This document shows positions 35,994 to 43,589 of a DNA stretch of 64,000 bases, piece after piece. A program made the translations under genes and the position numbers. Origin of the DNA: Hyphomicrobiaceae bacterium (GTDB taxonomy: Bacteria > Pseudomonadota > Alphaproteobacteria > Rhizobiales > Xanthobacteraceae). The stretch spans positions 84,946 to 148,945 of the forward strand of contig CANJBX010000001.1 of assembly GCA_947472885.1 (NCBI GenBank), given 5' to 3'. The notes below the pieces were generated by a model. The model ran no database searches, had not been told where the DNA came from, and saw only the letters and a program-made list of their open reading frames with translations. Position 1 is the stretch's first letter, and each line of letters opens with the position of its first letter.

Positions 35994-36650
35994 ATGAGCG
36001 CTCGCCTTTCACTTATTGCTGCAACTGCGGTTGCTTCGCTCGCTATGGGCGGGACCGCGATGGCGCAGCAGAATGCCACCTCGTTCTTCGTCACCAGCGT
36101 CGGCTCCGGCAAGGGCGCGGACCTCGGCGGTCTCGCCGGCGCGGATACGCATTGCCAGAACCTCGCGCAGGCCGCGGGCGCGGGCGCCAAGACCTGGCGC
36201 GCGTATCTGAGCGCACATGCCACCGCCAATTCGCCGGCCGTGAATGCGCGTGACCGGATCGGCAACGGCCCCTGGCAGAATGCCAAGGGCGTTGTAATTG
36301 CCAAGACCGTCGATGAACTTCATGGCGCCAACAACATCACCAAGCAGACTGCGCTGACGGAAAAAGGCGATGGCGTGCCCGGCCGTGGCGACACGCCGAA
36401 CGAGCATGACGTGCTGACCGGCTCGACCGCGGAAGGCCGCGTGTTTCCAGGCAACCTCAGCCTGACCTGCGGTAACTGGACCTCAAGCACGTTCGGCAGC
36501 GCCGAAGTCGGTCACTCGGATCGTCAGGGCCAGACCGATACCGACATCGCGAAGTCGTGGAATTCCTCGCACATGTCGCGGTCGTGCAGCCAGCCGGACC
36601 TCGTCGCCACGGGCGGCGCGGGGCGTTTCTATTGCTTCGCGACGAACTAG
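35994..36650 (+). CDS. Secreted lectin-like protein (C-type-lectin/endostatin-like fold)
   Basis: A 218-aa protein with a signal peptide (residues 1-24, AMA/QQ). The mature part shows LAGADTHCQNLAQAAG, KTWRAYLS and GNGPWQN, with a late SCSQPDL and a YCF end; the spacing of cysteines and W fits the lectin-like domain that is common in rhizobia and is often annotated as 'lectin'. Ligand unknown. The ribosome site AGGGAG lies 8 bp before ATG 35994. A strong terminator follows (36672-36709), so it is a single-gene unit. Confidence 0.75.
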   Translation: MSARLSLIAATAVASLAMGGTAMAQQNATSFFVTSVGSGKGADLGGLAGADTHCQNLAQAAGAGAKTWRAYLSAHATANSPAVNARDRIGNGPWQNAKGVVIAKTVDELHGANNITKQTALTEKGDGVPGRGDTPNEHDVLTGSTAEGRVFPGNLSLTCGNWTSSTFGSAEVGHSDRQGQTDTDIAKSWNSSHMSRSCSQPDLVATGGAGRFYCFATN

Positions 36651-36671
36651 ATCATTTGATGTGTTAGAGAG

Positions 36672-36709
36672 CAGGCAGTGGCGAAAACCGCTGCCTGTTT
36701 TCTTTTGAG
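36672..36709 (+). terminator. Intrinsic terminator of the lectin-like gene
   Basis: CAGGCAGTGG-CGAAAA-CCGCTGCCTG forms a 10-bp stem (one G-T pair) with a six-base loop, followed by TTTTCTTTT. It is 21 bp beyond the stop codon and points in the gene's direction. Confidence 0.9.
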
Positions 36710-36759
36710 CTAGAGCGTAATCATATTTGTTTGAATTGATGTTGTCGCGAACTCTGGTT

Positions 36760-36876
36760 ACCTCTCCCCGCTCGCGGGGAGAGGTCGGATTGCGAAAGCA
36801 ATCCGGGTGAGGGGCAATTGTGCATGTCTCGATACGCCCCTCACCCCGACCCTCTCCCCGCGAGCGGGGAGAGGGA
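36760..36876. repeat. Composite palindromic repeat, copy F
   Basis: CCTCTCCCCGCTCGCGGGGAG, GGATTGCGAAAGCAATCC (an inner stem), GGGTGAGGGG, spacer, CCCCTCACCCC and CCCTCTCCCCGCGAGCGGGG. It ends GAGGGAGCGCACCGT like copies C and E. It lies between the terminator and the DHA2 transporter gene. Confidence 0.88.
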
Positions 36877-36921
36877 GCGCACCGTCGTCGCTGCAAGCGC
36901 GCGGATTAAAGGGATACTGCG

Positions 36922-38352
36922 TTAGCGCGTGTGGCCGGTGTTGAGCGGCTTCTCTTCCAGAATCCACATCGTAATCAGCGCGGCGAACAGGCTAACGGCC
37001 GCAATGCCGAACACGATCTGGAAGCTGGTGGCCGAGCTGACCGTCGTCGCCGCCGAACCCTTCAAGGTGATCGCACCGAAGATCGCAACCAGAATGGTCG
37101 AATAGAGACTGCGCAGGAAGTTCATCCCGCCGACAGCGGTGCCGAACTGCCAAGGCGGCACGGTGTTTTGCAATGCGACGCCGGTTAACGGCGCCAGCGG
37201 GCCGAAGCCGAACGCCAGCACGGCCAGGATGATTTCAAATCCCCAGATGTTGAGGTTCTGGGCTTGCCACGCCAGCACGGCGACGGCGAGCAACGCCGTC
37301 ACGAGTCCCACCAGCGGCACGATCTTGTAACGGCGGTGCCTGGCGATCATCGGCGAGGTCACGCCGGCGCTCACGTTGAGGACGCCCATCAACACCATCA
37401 GCGACAGGCCGGCCGAGGTCGCGCTCATCAGCATGACGTCCTGCAAATAGACCGGCAGGTAGATGTTGAGCGCCACAATGGCGCCCCAGCCGAGCGAATT
37501 TGTTGCGACGGCGCAGCGCGCCACTGGGTCCTGCATGATCGACAGTGGAATGAGCGGCTCCGGCGCTGTCCGCAGCCGCCAGAAGAACAGGCCGCAGAAG
37601 ATGGCCGCCGTCGCGAACAGGCCGAGGATTTCCGGCGACGACCACGGAAAGCGCACGCCGCCGGTCGTCAGCGCCAGCATGAAGCTCACGGTCGATATCA
37701 CGATCAGCGCGGCGCCAAGGAGGTTGAGCTTGTGCGGACGATCATGACGCGGCAGGCGGCGCATCACCGCGAGCGTGAAGAAGATTGCCACCAGCGCCAT
37801 CGGAACGTTGATCCAGAAGATCGCCGACCAGTGGAAATAGTCGGCGAGAAAGCCGCCGAGCGCCGGGCTGCACGCGCCCGCGGTCGTGTAGGTCATGGCG
37901 AAGTAGCCGTAATATTTCGCGCGGTCCTTCGGCGTCGATACGTCGCCGAGCACGATCATGCCGGTGGAGGTGAGGCCGCCGCCGCCGAGCCCGTGCAAAG
38001 TGCGGCCGAGGATCAGCACCGTCATGTTGGGCGCGAGCGCGCAGACGAGCGAACCCGCGAGCCAGCAGCCGATGGCGATTTGCAGCGTGAAGCGGCGGCC
38101 ATAAATGTCGCTGATCTTGCCATAAAGCGGCGTCGAGGCGGTCGCGGCGATGAGGTAGGTGGTGATGAGCCACGGCAGGTTATGGATGTTGCCGAACTCG
38201 CGGCCGATGGCGGGCAGTGCGCTCGCCAGCACGGTCTGGTCCATGGAGCCCATGAAGACCGGAACCATCATGGCAATGACGATCAGGCGGGCCTCGCGGT
38301 GTGCGAGCGGGGCTGGGTCCTGCGGCGCACCCTGCGGTGTCTTGGCTTCCAT
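36922..38352 (-). CDS. MFS transporter, DHA2 (EmrB/QacA) family
   Basis: A 476-aa multidrug-type exporter with about 14 membrane segments. Motifs: DQTVLASALPAIGREFG in segment 1, GKISDIYGRRFTLQ in the 2-3 loop, and GRTLHGLGGGGLTSTGMIV in segment 4. Members pump out hydrophobic toxic compounds using the proton gradient. No EmrA-like adaptor or TetR-type repressor is adjacent, so partner and regulation are unknown. Confidence 0.87.
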   Translation of the reverse strand: MEAKTPQGAPQDPAPLAHREARLIVIAMMVPVFMGSMDQTVLASALPAIGREFGNIHNLPWLITTYLIAATASTPLYGKISDIYGRRFTLQIAIGCWLAGSLVCALAPNMTVLILGRTLHGLGGGGLTSTGMIVLGDVSTPKDRAKYYGYFAMTYTTAGACSPALGGFLADYFHWSAIFWINVPMALVAIFFTLAVMRRLPRHDRPHKLNLLGAALIVISTVSFMLALTTGGVRFPWSSPEILGLFATAAIFCGLFFWRLRTAPEPLIPLSIMQDPVARCAVATNSLGWGAIVALNIYLPVYLQDVMLMSATSAGLSLMVLMGVLNVSAGVTSPMIARHRRYKIVPLVGLVTALLAVAVLAWQAQNLNIWGFEIILAVLAFGFGPLAPLTGVALQNTVPPWQFGTAVGGMNFLRSLYSTILVAIFGAITLKGSAATTVSSATSFQIVFGIAAVSLFAALITMWILEEKPLNTGHTR

Positions 38353-38473
38353 CCCGGTTCCGGCTGTGCGTGTTGTGGTGCGACATTGCGGCGCTTCGCA
38401 CGCAATGACAACCGCGTTGGCGGGGATCAGCGTTGCAGCAACCGGATACGTCGTTCGGCGGGAACGCCGGGGC

Positions 38474-39658
38474 TTACAGCCCCAGCATCGCCTTGGCGAG
38501 AATGCCGGTTTGGATTTCCGAGGTGCCGCCGAGAATCGTGTAGGCGCGGAAGTTGAGGTAGCGCGGCGTCTGCGTCAGCATCTCTTCCTCGTCGGGCGGC
38601 AGTTGCAGGCTCTCGAACAGCGGGCGTTCGGGAATGAACTTCAGCGCGTCGGCGCCGATGGCATCGACGGCAAGTTCTGAAATGTCCTGGCGCAGCTGGC
38701 TCCAGCGCAGCTTCAGGAGCGACGACACCGGGCCGGGGTTCGCGCCCGACTGCAACGCCGACAGCGTCGAGATGTCGATCATCTCCATGGCGTCGAGATC
38801 GGTGCCGAGTTCGGCGAGCTTCGAAATGACCGCCTGATCGTCCGGGCAGCGCGCCTGCACGAGCTTCACGAGCTTGGTGAACTGGGCGCGCACACGGCCG
38901 GCCTGCAACGCGCCACCGCGTTCGAATTCGAGCAGATACTTGGCGACTTCCCAACCCTTGTTCTCTTCGCCGATGCGGCCGGACTTCGGCACGCGCACAT
39001 TGTCGAAGAATACCTCGTTGAATTCGTGGTCGCCGCCATTACCAACGATCGGACGCACGGTGATGCCGGGCGTGTTCATTTCCAGCAGGATGAAGCTGAT
39101 GCCTTCCTGACGCTTGCCTTCGGTCGAGGTGCGCACCAGCGCGAACAAGCGGTTCGACTTGTGCCCGAACGTCGTCCAGATTTTCTGTCCGTTGACAATA
39201 TAATCGTCGCCGTCGGAAATCGCGCGCGTCTTGAGCGAGGCAAGGTCGGAGCCTGAGCCCGGTTCGGAATAACCCTGCGCCCAGTGATCGTCGCCGGAGA
39301 CGATGCCGGGAAGATATTTCTGCTTCTGCGCGTCGGTGCCGTATTTGAGAAGGACCGGGCCGACCATGCGCTGTCCTGCGCCGTTGTAGATCGGCGCGCC
39401 GGCGCGGGCGCATTCGGTGTCGAAAATATAGGACTGCACCGGCGTCCACTCCGTGCCGCCGTATTGTCTGGGCCACGACGGAACCGACCAGCCCTTTTTC
39501 ACCAGCGACTTGTGAAAGCCGGCGGCGACTTCCGGCTCGGAAGAAAAGCCGGTGGTGAGCGCCTGGCTGCGCTTCATGTCGGGCGGCACGGCGTCCTTGA
39601 GGAATGCGCGGACTTCGTCGCGGAACTTGATGTCGTCTTGGGTGAGGGAGAGATCCAT
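38474..39658 (-). CDS. Acyl-CoA dehydrogenase (PimC-like large subunit)
   Basis: A 394-aa FAD enzyme that oxidises acyl-CoA at C2-C3. YSEPGSGSDLASLKT (FAD loop), QKIWTTFGHKSNRLFALVRT and the C-terminal AYTILGGTSEIQTGILAKAM are typical. It starts 10 bp after the neighbouring dehydrogenase on the same strand, so they probably form one enzyme. This long/short pair resembles PimC/PimD (pimeloyl-CoA dehydrogenase) of Rhodopseudomonas. The acyl chain handled is not known. Confidence 0.85.
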   Translation of the reverse strand: MDLSLTQDDIKFRDEVRAFLKDAVPPDMKRSQALTTGFSSEPEVAAGFHKSLVKKGWSVPSWPRQYGGTEWTPVQSYIFDTECARAGAPIYNGAGQRMVGPVLLKYGTDAQKQKYLPGIVSGDDHWAQGYSEPGSGSDLASLKTRAISDGDDYIVNGQKIWTTFGHKSNRLFALVRTSTEGKRQEGISFILLEMNTPGITVRPIVGNGGDHEFNEVFFDNVRVPKSGRIGEENKGWEVAKYLLEFERGGALQAGRVRAQFTKLVKLVQARCPDDQAVISKLAELGTDLDAMEMIDISTLSALQSGANPGPVSSLLKLRWSQLRQDISELAVDAIGADALKFIPERPLFESLQLPPDEEEMLTQTPRYLNFRAYTILGGTSEIQTGILAKAMLGL

Positions 39659-39668
39659 GATCGTGACC

Positions 39669-40811
39669 TTAGGCGCTGGCGGGTTCGAGCAGCAGACCGG
39701 CGCTGGCGAGCGCCGGGTCCGCGATCACGGCGCTGTAGCGGCGCAGATGTTCGCGGGTCGAACCGAACATGATTTCATAAGCCAGACACCGCTTGGCGAA
39801 AGCGCCGAGCGGGAGTTCTTCGGTGGTGCCGATGGCGCCGTGGGTCTGGATCGCCTGCTGCGCGACAAAGCGCGAGTTGCGGCCGATCTTGGCCTTGGCG
39901 CCGGAGACGGCGCGGGTGCGGCGGTCGGCAGGTCCATCGAGGCTGAGCGTTGCGAGCAGGCATGAAGCGCGCGCTTCTTCCTCGGCGACACGCATGTCCA
40001 CCATCCGGTGTGCCAGCAACTGGAACTTGGACAGCGGCTGGCCGAACTGCACGCGCATCTTGGTGTATTCGATGGTCTGCGTGACCATGGCGGACATTGC
40101 ACCGACGGCGTCGGACGACATCGCGGCAATGGCGCGGTCGATCACGGCTGCGATCGCTTGTGTCGCATCGCCGTTGCCGCCCAGCAGCGCCGGGCCGGGG
40201 ACGAAAACATCGGTGAGTTCGATGTCGGCGAGGCGGTTGCCGTCAACGCTGCGGTAGGGCCGCAGCACCAGGCCAGACGATGTGACGGGAACCACGAACA
40301 CGCCGGTGGTGCCGTTGGTGAGCGTGGCGGAAACCAGCAGCGTGTCCGCCATCGGGGCGGACAACACGGCGGCCTTGGCGCCGGCAATGACGTAATCGTT
40401 GCCGCGCAAGGTTGCCTTGGTCGGCGCGCGGTTGTCATGGGCGAAGGCGAGCTTGGTTTTGCCTTCGACCAGCGGGCCGAGCAGTTCGGCCTTCTGCGCC
40501 GGAGTGCCGAGGGTCGCGATCAGGCCGCCGCCGAGAACTACGCTGGCGAGATAAGGCTCGACCACGAGGTTCTTGCCGAAACATTCCATCAGGATCGCAA
40601 CTTCGACCGCGCCGCCGCCGAGGCCACCGTCTTCTTCCGAGAACGGCATGGCGAGCCAGCCCATCTCGGCGAAGGTCGCCCAGACGTCCGGCGAATAGCC
40701 GGCATCGCTATCGACGGTTTTGCGGAAGGTACGGAAGTCGTACTTCTCGCTGAGAAAACGCTCGGCGGTTTCGCGCAGGATTTTATGCGCGGAATCGTAT
40801 TGCAGATCCAC
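39669..40811 (-). CDS. Acyl-CoA dehydrogenase (PimD-like small subunit)
   Basis: A 380-aa acyl-CoA dehydrogenase with degenerate sequence around the FAD loop (TKLAFAHDNRAPTKATLRGN, where family members have a more conserved stretch). It keeps MRVQFGQPLSKFQLLAHRMVD and AIQTHGAIGTTEELPLG. This less conserved partner sits directly upstream of a second dehydrogenase, as the D subunit does in pim-type operons. Heteromeric assembly is inferred from the pairing. Confidence 0.82.
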   Translation of the reverse strand: MDLQYDSAHKILRETAERFLSEKYDFRTFRKTVDSDAGYSPDVWATFAEMGWLAMPFSEEDGGLGGGAVEVAILMECFGKNLVVEPYLASVVLGGGLIATLGTPAQKAELLGPLVEGKTKLAFAHDNRAPTKATLRGNDYVIAGAKAAVLSAPMADTLLVSATLTNGTTGVFVVPVTSSGLVLRPYRSVDGNRLADIELTDVFVPGPALLGGNGDATQAIAAVIDRAIAAMSSDAVGAMSAMVTQTIEYTKMRVQFGQPLSKFQLLAHRMVDMRVAEEEARASCLLATLSLDGPADRRTRAVSGAKAKIGRNSRFVAQQAIQTHGAIGTTEELPLGAFAKRCLAYEIMFGSTREHLRRYSAVIADPALASAGLLLEPASA

Positions 40812-40838
40812 TCGACTACTCCGGTGATGAAAAACTCA

Positions 40839-40887
40839 GGGCATGATCCCGAAAAGTGGAAGCCGGTTTTCGGATCAGATCATGCCC
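40839..40887. repeat. Short palindromic intergenic repeat (GGGCATGATC type)
   Basis: GGGCATGATCCCGAAAAGTGG is followed by a complementary arm ending GATCATGCCC. Inner parts (CCGAAAAGTGGAAGCCGGTTTTCGG) pair imperfectly. This 49-bp element is a common scattered repeat in Hyphomicrobiales. It lies between the dehydrogenase and HD genes, where the hairpin could act in mRNA processing. Confidence 0.75.
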
Positions 40888-40894
40888 ACTAAGA

Positions 40895-41668
40895 TTAGAG
40901 GAAGCGGGATGGCCAGTTCAGCGTCCGCCACATGTGCGACGACGGCGTGTTGTCCCAACAGAGGCCTTCCTTCGGCTGCTTGAAGTGGCGGCCGATGATA
41001 TCCTCGAATTCCTCAAGCTCGACGTGGGTGTTCGGGTCGAACGAGTAGACGTCGTACACGGTGATCATGCGCGAGGTCATGTACCACTTGTGCTTGAGCG
41101 CCTCCTTGTAGGCGTGTTCGATGTACGGCTCCGGCTTGTAGTCGGCGCCGAACAGCTTGATGTATTGGTCGGGATAGGTGTAGCCGACCGACTCGTCGGG
41201 ATAGAAGCGCAGCGCCTGATGCGCGCGGATCGCCCAGGAAATTTCCTCATCGACATAGGGCTCGATCATCTGCGAACCCCAGTAGCCGTGGTCGCAGCGG
41301 ATGAAGCCGACAACGCCGATGTCGTGCAGCAGGCAGGCGAGCACGATCTTCTCCGGCAGGCCTGCCTTGCGCGCGTGCCGCGCGCTTTGGAGGAGGTGCA
41401 TCGTCGAGGCCATGCGCAGCCGCAGGAAGTCGATCAGCTGCGGCTTGTCGGGCATCTTCGGCAGGCGCTTGTCTTCGCCCATCAGGAAGACCTTGCCGGG
41501 GTTGGCGGCGAGGGTGGCGTTGCCGTTGGCGATTTCGATCTTGCCGTCGGCCATGCCGAACAGCACCGACTTCGCCGGAAGCTTGGAATTCAGCTCATGC
41601 AGCATCTTTTCTTCATGCTCATCGGCGAGTTCCGAGAGCGTCATCGCGGGCTGCGCGGGGGTATTCAT
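40895..41668 (-). CDS. HD-domain metal-dependent protein
   Basis: A 257-aa HD-domain protein. Likely metal ligands are H91, H115-D116 (LLHDIG), H127, H150 and D206. Six ligands suit a two-metal site. The spacings (24 to the HD pair, about 23 between the next two His, 56 to the Asp) recall PhnZ and related di-iron HD oxygenases, but the usual HD-x-x-K lysine is absent and HDIG fits phosphohydrolases. Function is unknown. It lies just upstream of the acyl-CoA dehydrogenase pair, on the same strand. ATG 41668 (MNTPAQP) is chosen over 41824. Confidence 0.7.
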   Translation of the reverse strand: MNTPAQPAMTLSELADEHEEKMLHELNSKLPAKSVLFGMADGKIEIANGNATLAANPGKVFLMGEDKRLPKMPDKPQLIDFLRLRMASTMHLLQSARHARKAGLPEKIVLACLLHDIGVVGFIRCDHGYWGSQMIEPYVDEEISWAIRAHQALRFYPDESVGYTYPDQYIKLFGADYKPEPYIEHAYKEALKHKWYMTSRMITVYDVYSFDPNTHVELEEFEDIIGRHFKQPKEGLCWDNTPSSHMWRTLNWPSRFL

Positions 41669-41921
41669 CGGGGGCTCCTGAGTATTTCCAAATGGCTTTG
41701 CGGAATGGCTTTTTGGCCTGTTCCCTTTGCCCATCGGCATACACCCAAACCAGGTTCCGCGATACCCGCCGGGGCTATTGCAATAGTCGCCTGCAAATGT
41801 GTCATGCAGTTTAAGCGGGCTCACGCGGCAGGTCAGGTGGTGCGCCGGACGCTTGCCGCCCGTACCCGGCCACGGTAGCCAGAGAGGGGCGGGTCAGTCC
41901 GCCGCCCCGGAATTTCCCCGC

Positions 41922-42560
41922 ATGATCGTCCACCTCATTTCCAGTTACGGTGTTTTCCTGATCGCAGTTGTCATTGCGCTGGAATGCCTGGCGCTGCCGC
42001 TGGTGCCGGGCGAGGCCGTGATGATCGCGGCGGCGGTCTATGCCGGCACCACCCATGAATTGAACATCGTCGCCGTCATTGCGGCCGGCATGGCCGGAGC
42101 GGTCGTGGGCAACATCGGCGGCTATTTCCTCGGCCGGGAATACGGCTACCGGCTGCTGGTGCGCTATGGCGGCAAGGTCGGCATGAGTGAAAGCCGCATC
42201 AAGATCGCCCGCTACCTGTTCCGCCAGTACGGCGCACGGGTGGTGATCGCGGCGCGCTTCATCACGGTGCTGCGCAGCATTGCCGGGATCCTCGCGGACG
42301 CAAACCACATGTCATGGCCGCCGTTCCTGATGGCGACGCTGATCGGCGGCGTGGTGTGGACGACGCTTTACGGACTGGCCGGCTATTACCTCGGCGATCG
42401 CATTCATCATCTCGCCGGATCGGCGGGCGCATTCATCGCGGTCGCGGTCATTACAGTTGTCTTTTTCGTCGCCCGCGCCGTCGGGCGGCGCGAGGAGCAG
42501 CTGCGCGTCGCCGCCGAGGAGGCCTATCCGGGGCCATTGACGGAAACGCACCGTAACTAA
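41922..42560 (+). CDS. DedA family membrane protein
   Basis: A 212-aa protein with about five hydrophobic segments. The DedA hallmarks are ALECLALPLVPGEAVMIAAA (the E-x4-P-x-P-G-E motif), NIGGYFLGREYG and FLAD-type RFITVLRSIAGILADANHM. DedA members act in lipid flipping and membrane homeostasis. The end is a short charged tail. ATG 41922 is chosen. Confidence 0.88.
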   Translation: MIVHLISSYGVFLIAVVIALECLALPLVPGEAVMIAAAVYAGTTHELNIVAVIAAGMAGAVVGNIGGYFLGREYGYRLLVRYGGKVGMSESRIKIARYLFRQYGARVVIAARFITVLRSIAGILADANHMSWPPFLMATLIGGVVWTTLYGLAGYYLGDRIHHLAGSAGAFIAVAVITVVFFVARAVGRREEQLRVAAEEAYPGPLTETHRN

Positions 42561-42624
42561 TCGGCTGCAATTTTGCTATTATCCGCCTCAAGCGGACAAC
42601 TTCAAAGCATGCAAAGGAACGCCC

Positions 42625-43296
42625 ATGTCGCTTGAACTCATCGGTGGCCCCGCCAGCAACTATGTCTGGACCTGCCGCATCATGCTGACCGAGAAGCGCG
42701 TGCCTTACACGCTGACGTCGGTGATGCCGCATTCCCCTGCAGTCGATGCCATCCACCCGTTCGGCAAGATTCCGGTGATGCGTCATGGCGAAATCGTACT
42801 CGCGGAATCGCGCGCGATCTGCGGTTACATCGATCGCATGTTCGACGGCCCGCCGATGGTGCCGGCCGATCCGATCAAGTGCGCACAGGCCGAGCAGTGG
42901 ATATCGATCATCAACACGGCCATCGATCCGGTATGGATTCGTCAGTACGTGGGTGCCGGCTATATTTTTCCTGGCACGCCGGACAAAAGCCCGGACCGCG
43001 CCGCTATCGATGCGGCGCTGCCGAAGATGGAGAAGCAATTTCCGGTGATGAACGAGGCGGTAGAGAACGGTTATTTCGTTGCCGGCAATTTCTCGCTCGC
43101 AGACGCCTATTTCCTGCCAATGCTGTTTTACACCAGCAAGTTTCCCGAAGGTGCGGCTTTGGTCAGCAAGCACAAGGGGCTCAAGGCGTACCTGACGCGC
43201 CACATGGAGCGCAAAAGCGTCAGGGAAACCATGCCGCAGACCCGGCCCGGAACGGCGGGCGCTGCCCCGGCCGCGCCACCGCCAGCGGCGAATTGA
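42625..43296 (+). CDS. Glutathione S-transferase-like protein
   Basis: A 223-aa GST-fold protein. The N-terminal thioredoxin-like half reads MSLELIGGPASNYVWTCRI with NPFGKIPV-type HPFGKIPVMRHG and the glutathione-binding LAESRAICGYIDRMF. The C-terminal all-helical half contains NFSLADAYFLPMLFY. The substrate is unknown. A ribosome site (AAAGGAA) lies about 8 bp before the ATG. Gly/Ala/Pro-rich residues form the last 15. Confidence 0.85.
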   Translation: MSLELIGGPASNYVWTCRIMLTEKRVPYTLTSVMPHSPAVDAIHPFGKIPVMRHGEIVLAESRAICGYIDRMFDGPPMVPADPIKCAQAEQWISIINTAIDPVWIRQYVGAGYIFPGTPDKSPDRAAIDAALPKMEKQFPVMNEAVENGYFVAGNFSLADAYFLPMLFYTSKFPEGAALVSKHKGLKAYLTRHMERKSVRETMPQTRPGTAGAAPAAPPPAAN

Positions 43297-43389
43297 AGCT
43301 CGGCACGGGCGAGGGAAATCCACAGCCAGCGCGTCAGATGCGCGTCAGAAATACATGCATTTCCAGTGCCTTAGTAAAATGCCCCGGAC

Positions 43390-43405
43390 TGTGACTCCCA
43401 TCACA
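43390..43405. promoter_or_regulatory. CRP/FNR-type operator: TGTGA-N6-TCACA
   Basis: TGTGACTCCCATCACA is a perfect match to the CRP half-site pair (TGTGA, N6, TCACA), centred at 43397.5. A TAGGGT (43427-43432) could serve as a -10, putting an expected start at about A43439. The site then lies at -41.5, the class II activator position. The motif is seen; activator binding is inferred. Confidence 0.55.
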
Positions 43406-43438
43406 TCGCGGTCGGCCGGGCCGGGCTAGGGTTTCATC

Positions 43439-43555
43439 ACTAACCCCGACTCCCCCGACCAGGCAGCTATCCCCAATAGCTGCCCATATTTGAGAACCAA
43501 GAATAATTGTCCCCGAATACGCCGCTCTTCCCCCGAGAGCGGCGTATTCTTTTTT
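43439..43555 (+). ncRNA. Candidate small RNA upstream of xseA
   Basis: A predicted 117-nt transcript from A43439. It contains hairpin GGCAGCTAT-CCCCA-ATAGCTGCC (43462-43484, 9 bp), an A/U-rich single-stranded stretch (43485-43511, with AAGAATAAT, a possible Hfq site), and a terminator hairpin. C-rich unpaired segments (ACCCCGACTCCCCCGACC, the CCCCA loop and the TCCCCCG loop) could pair with Shine-Dalgarno regions. No ORF or known RNA family was recognised. It could instead be the leader of another unit. Confidence 0.45.
43515..43555 (+). terminator. Strong intrinsic terminator before xseA
   Basis: GAATACGCCGCTCT and AGAGCGGCGTATTC form a perfect 14-bp stem with loop TCCCCCG, followed by TTTTTT. 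It lies 219 bp after the GST stop and 34 bp before the xseA start. It probably ends the candidate small RNA, and isolates xseA from upstream transcription. Confidence 0.9.
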
Positions 43556-43589
43556 GTGGCCTGCTTTCTGAATCAACTATGGTCCGCCC

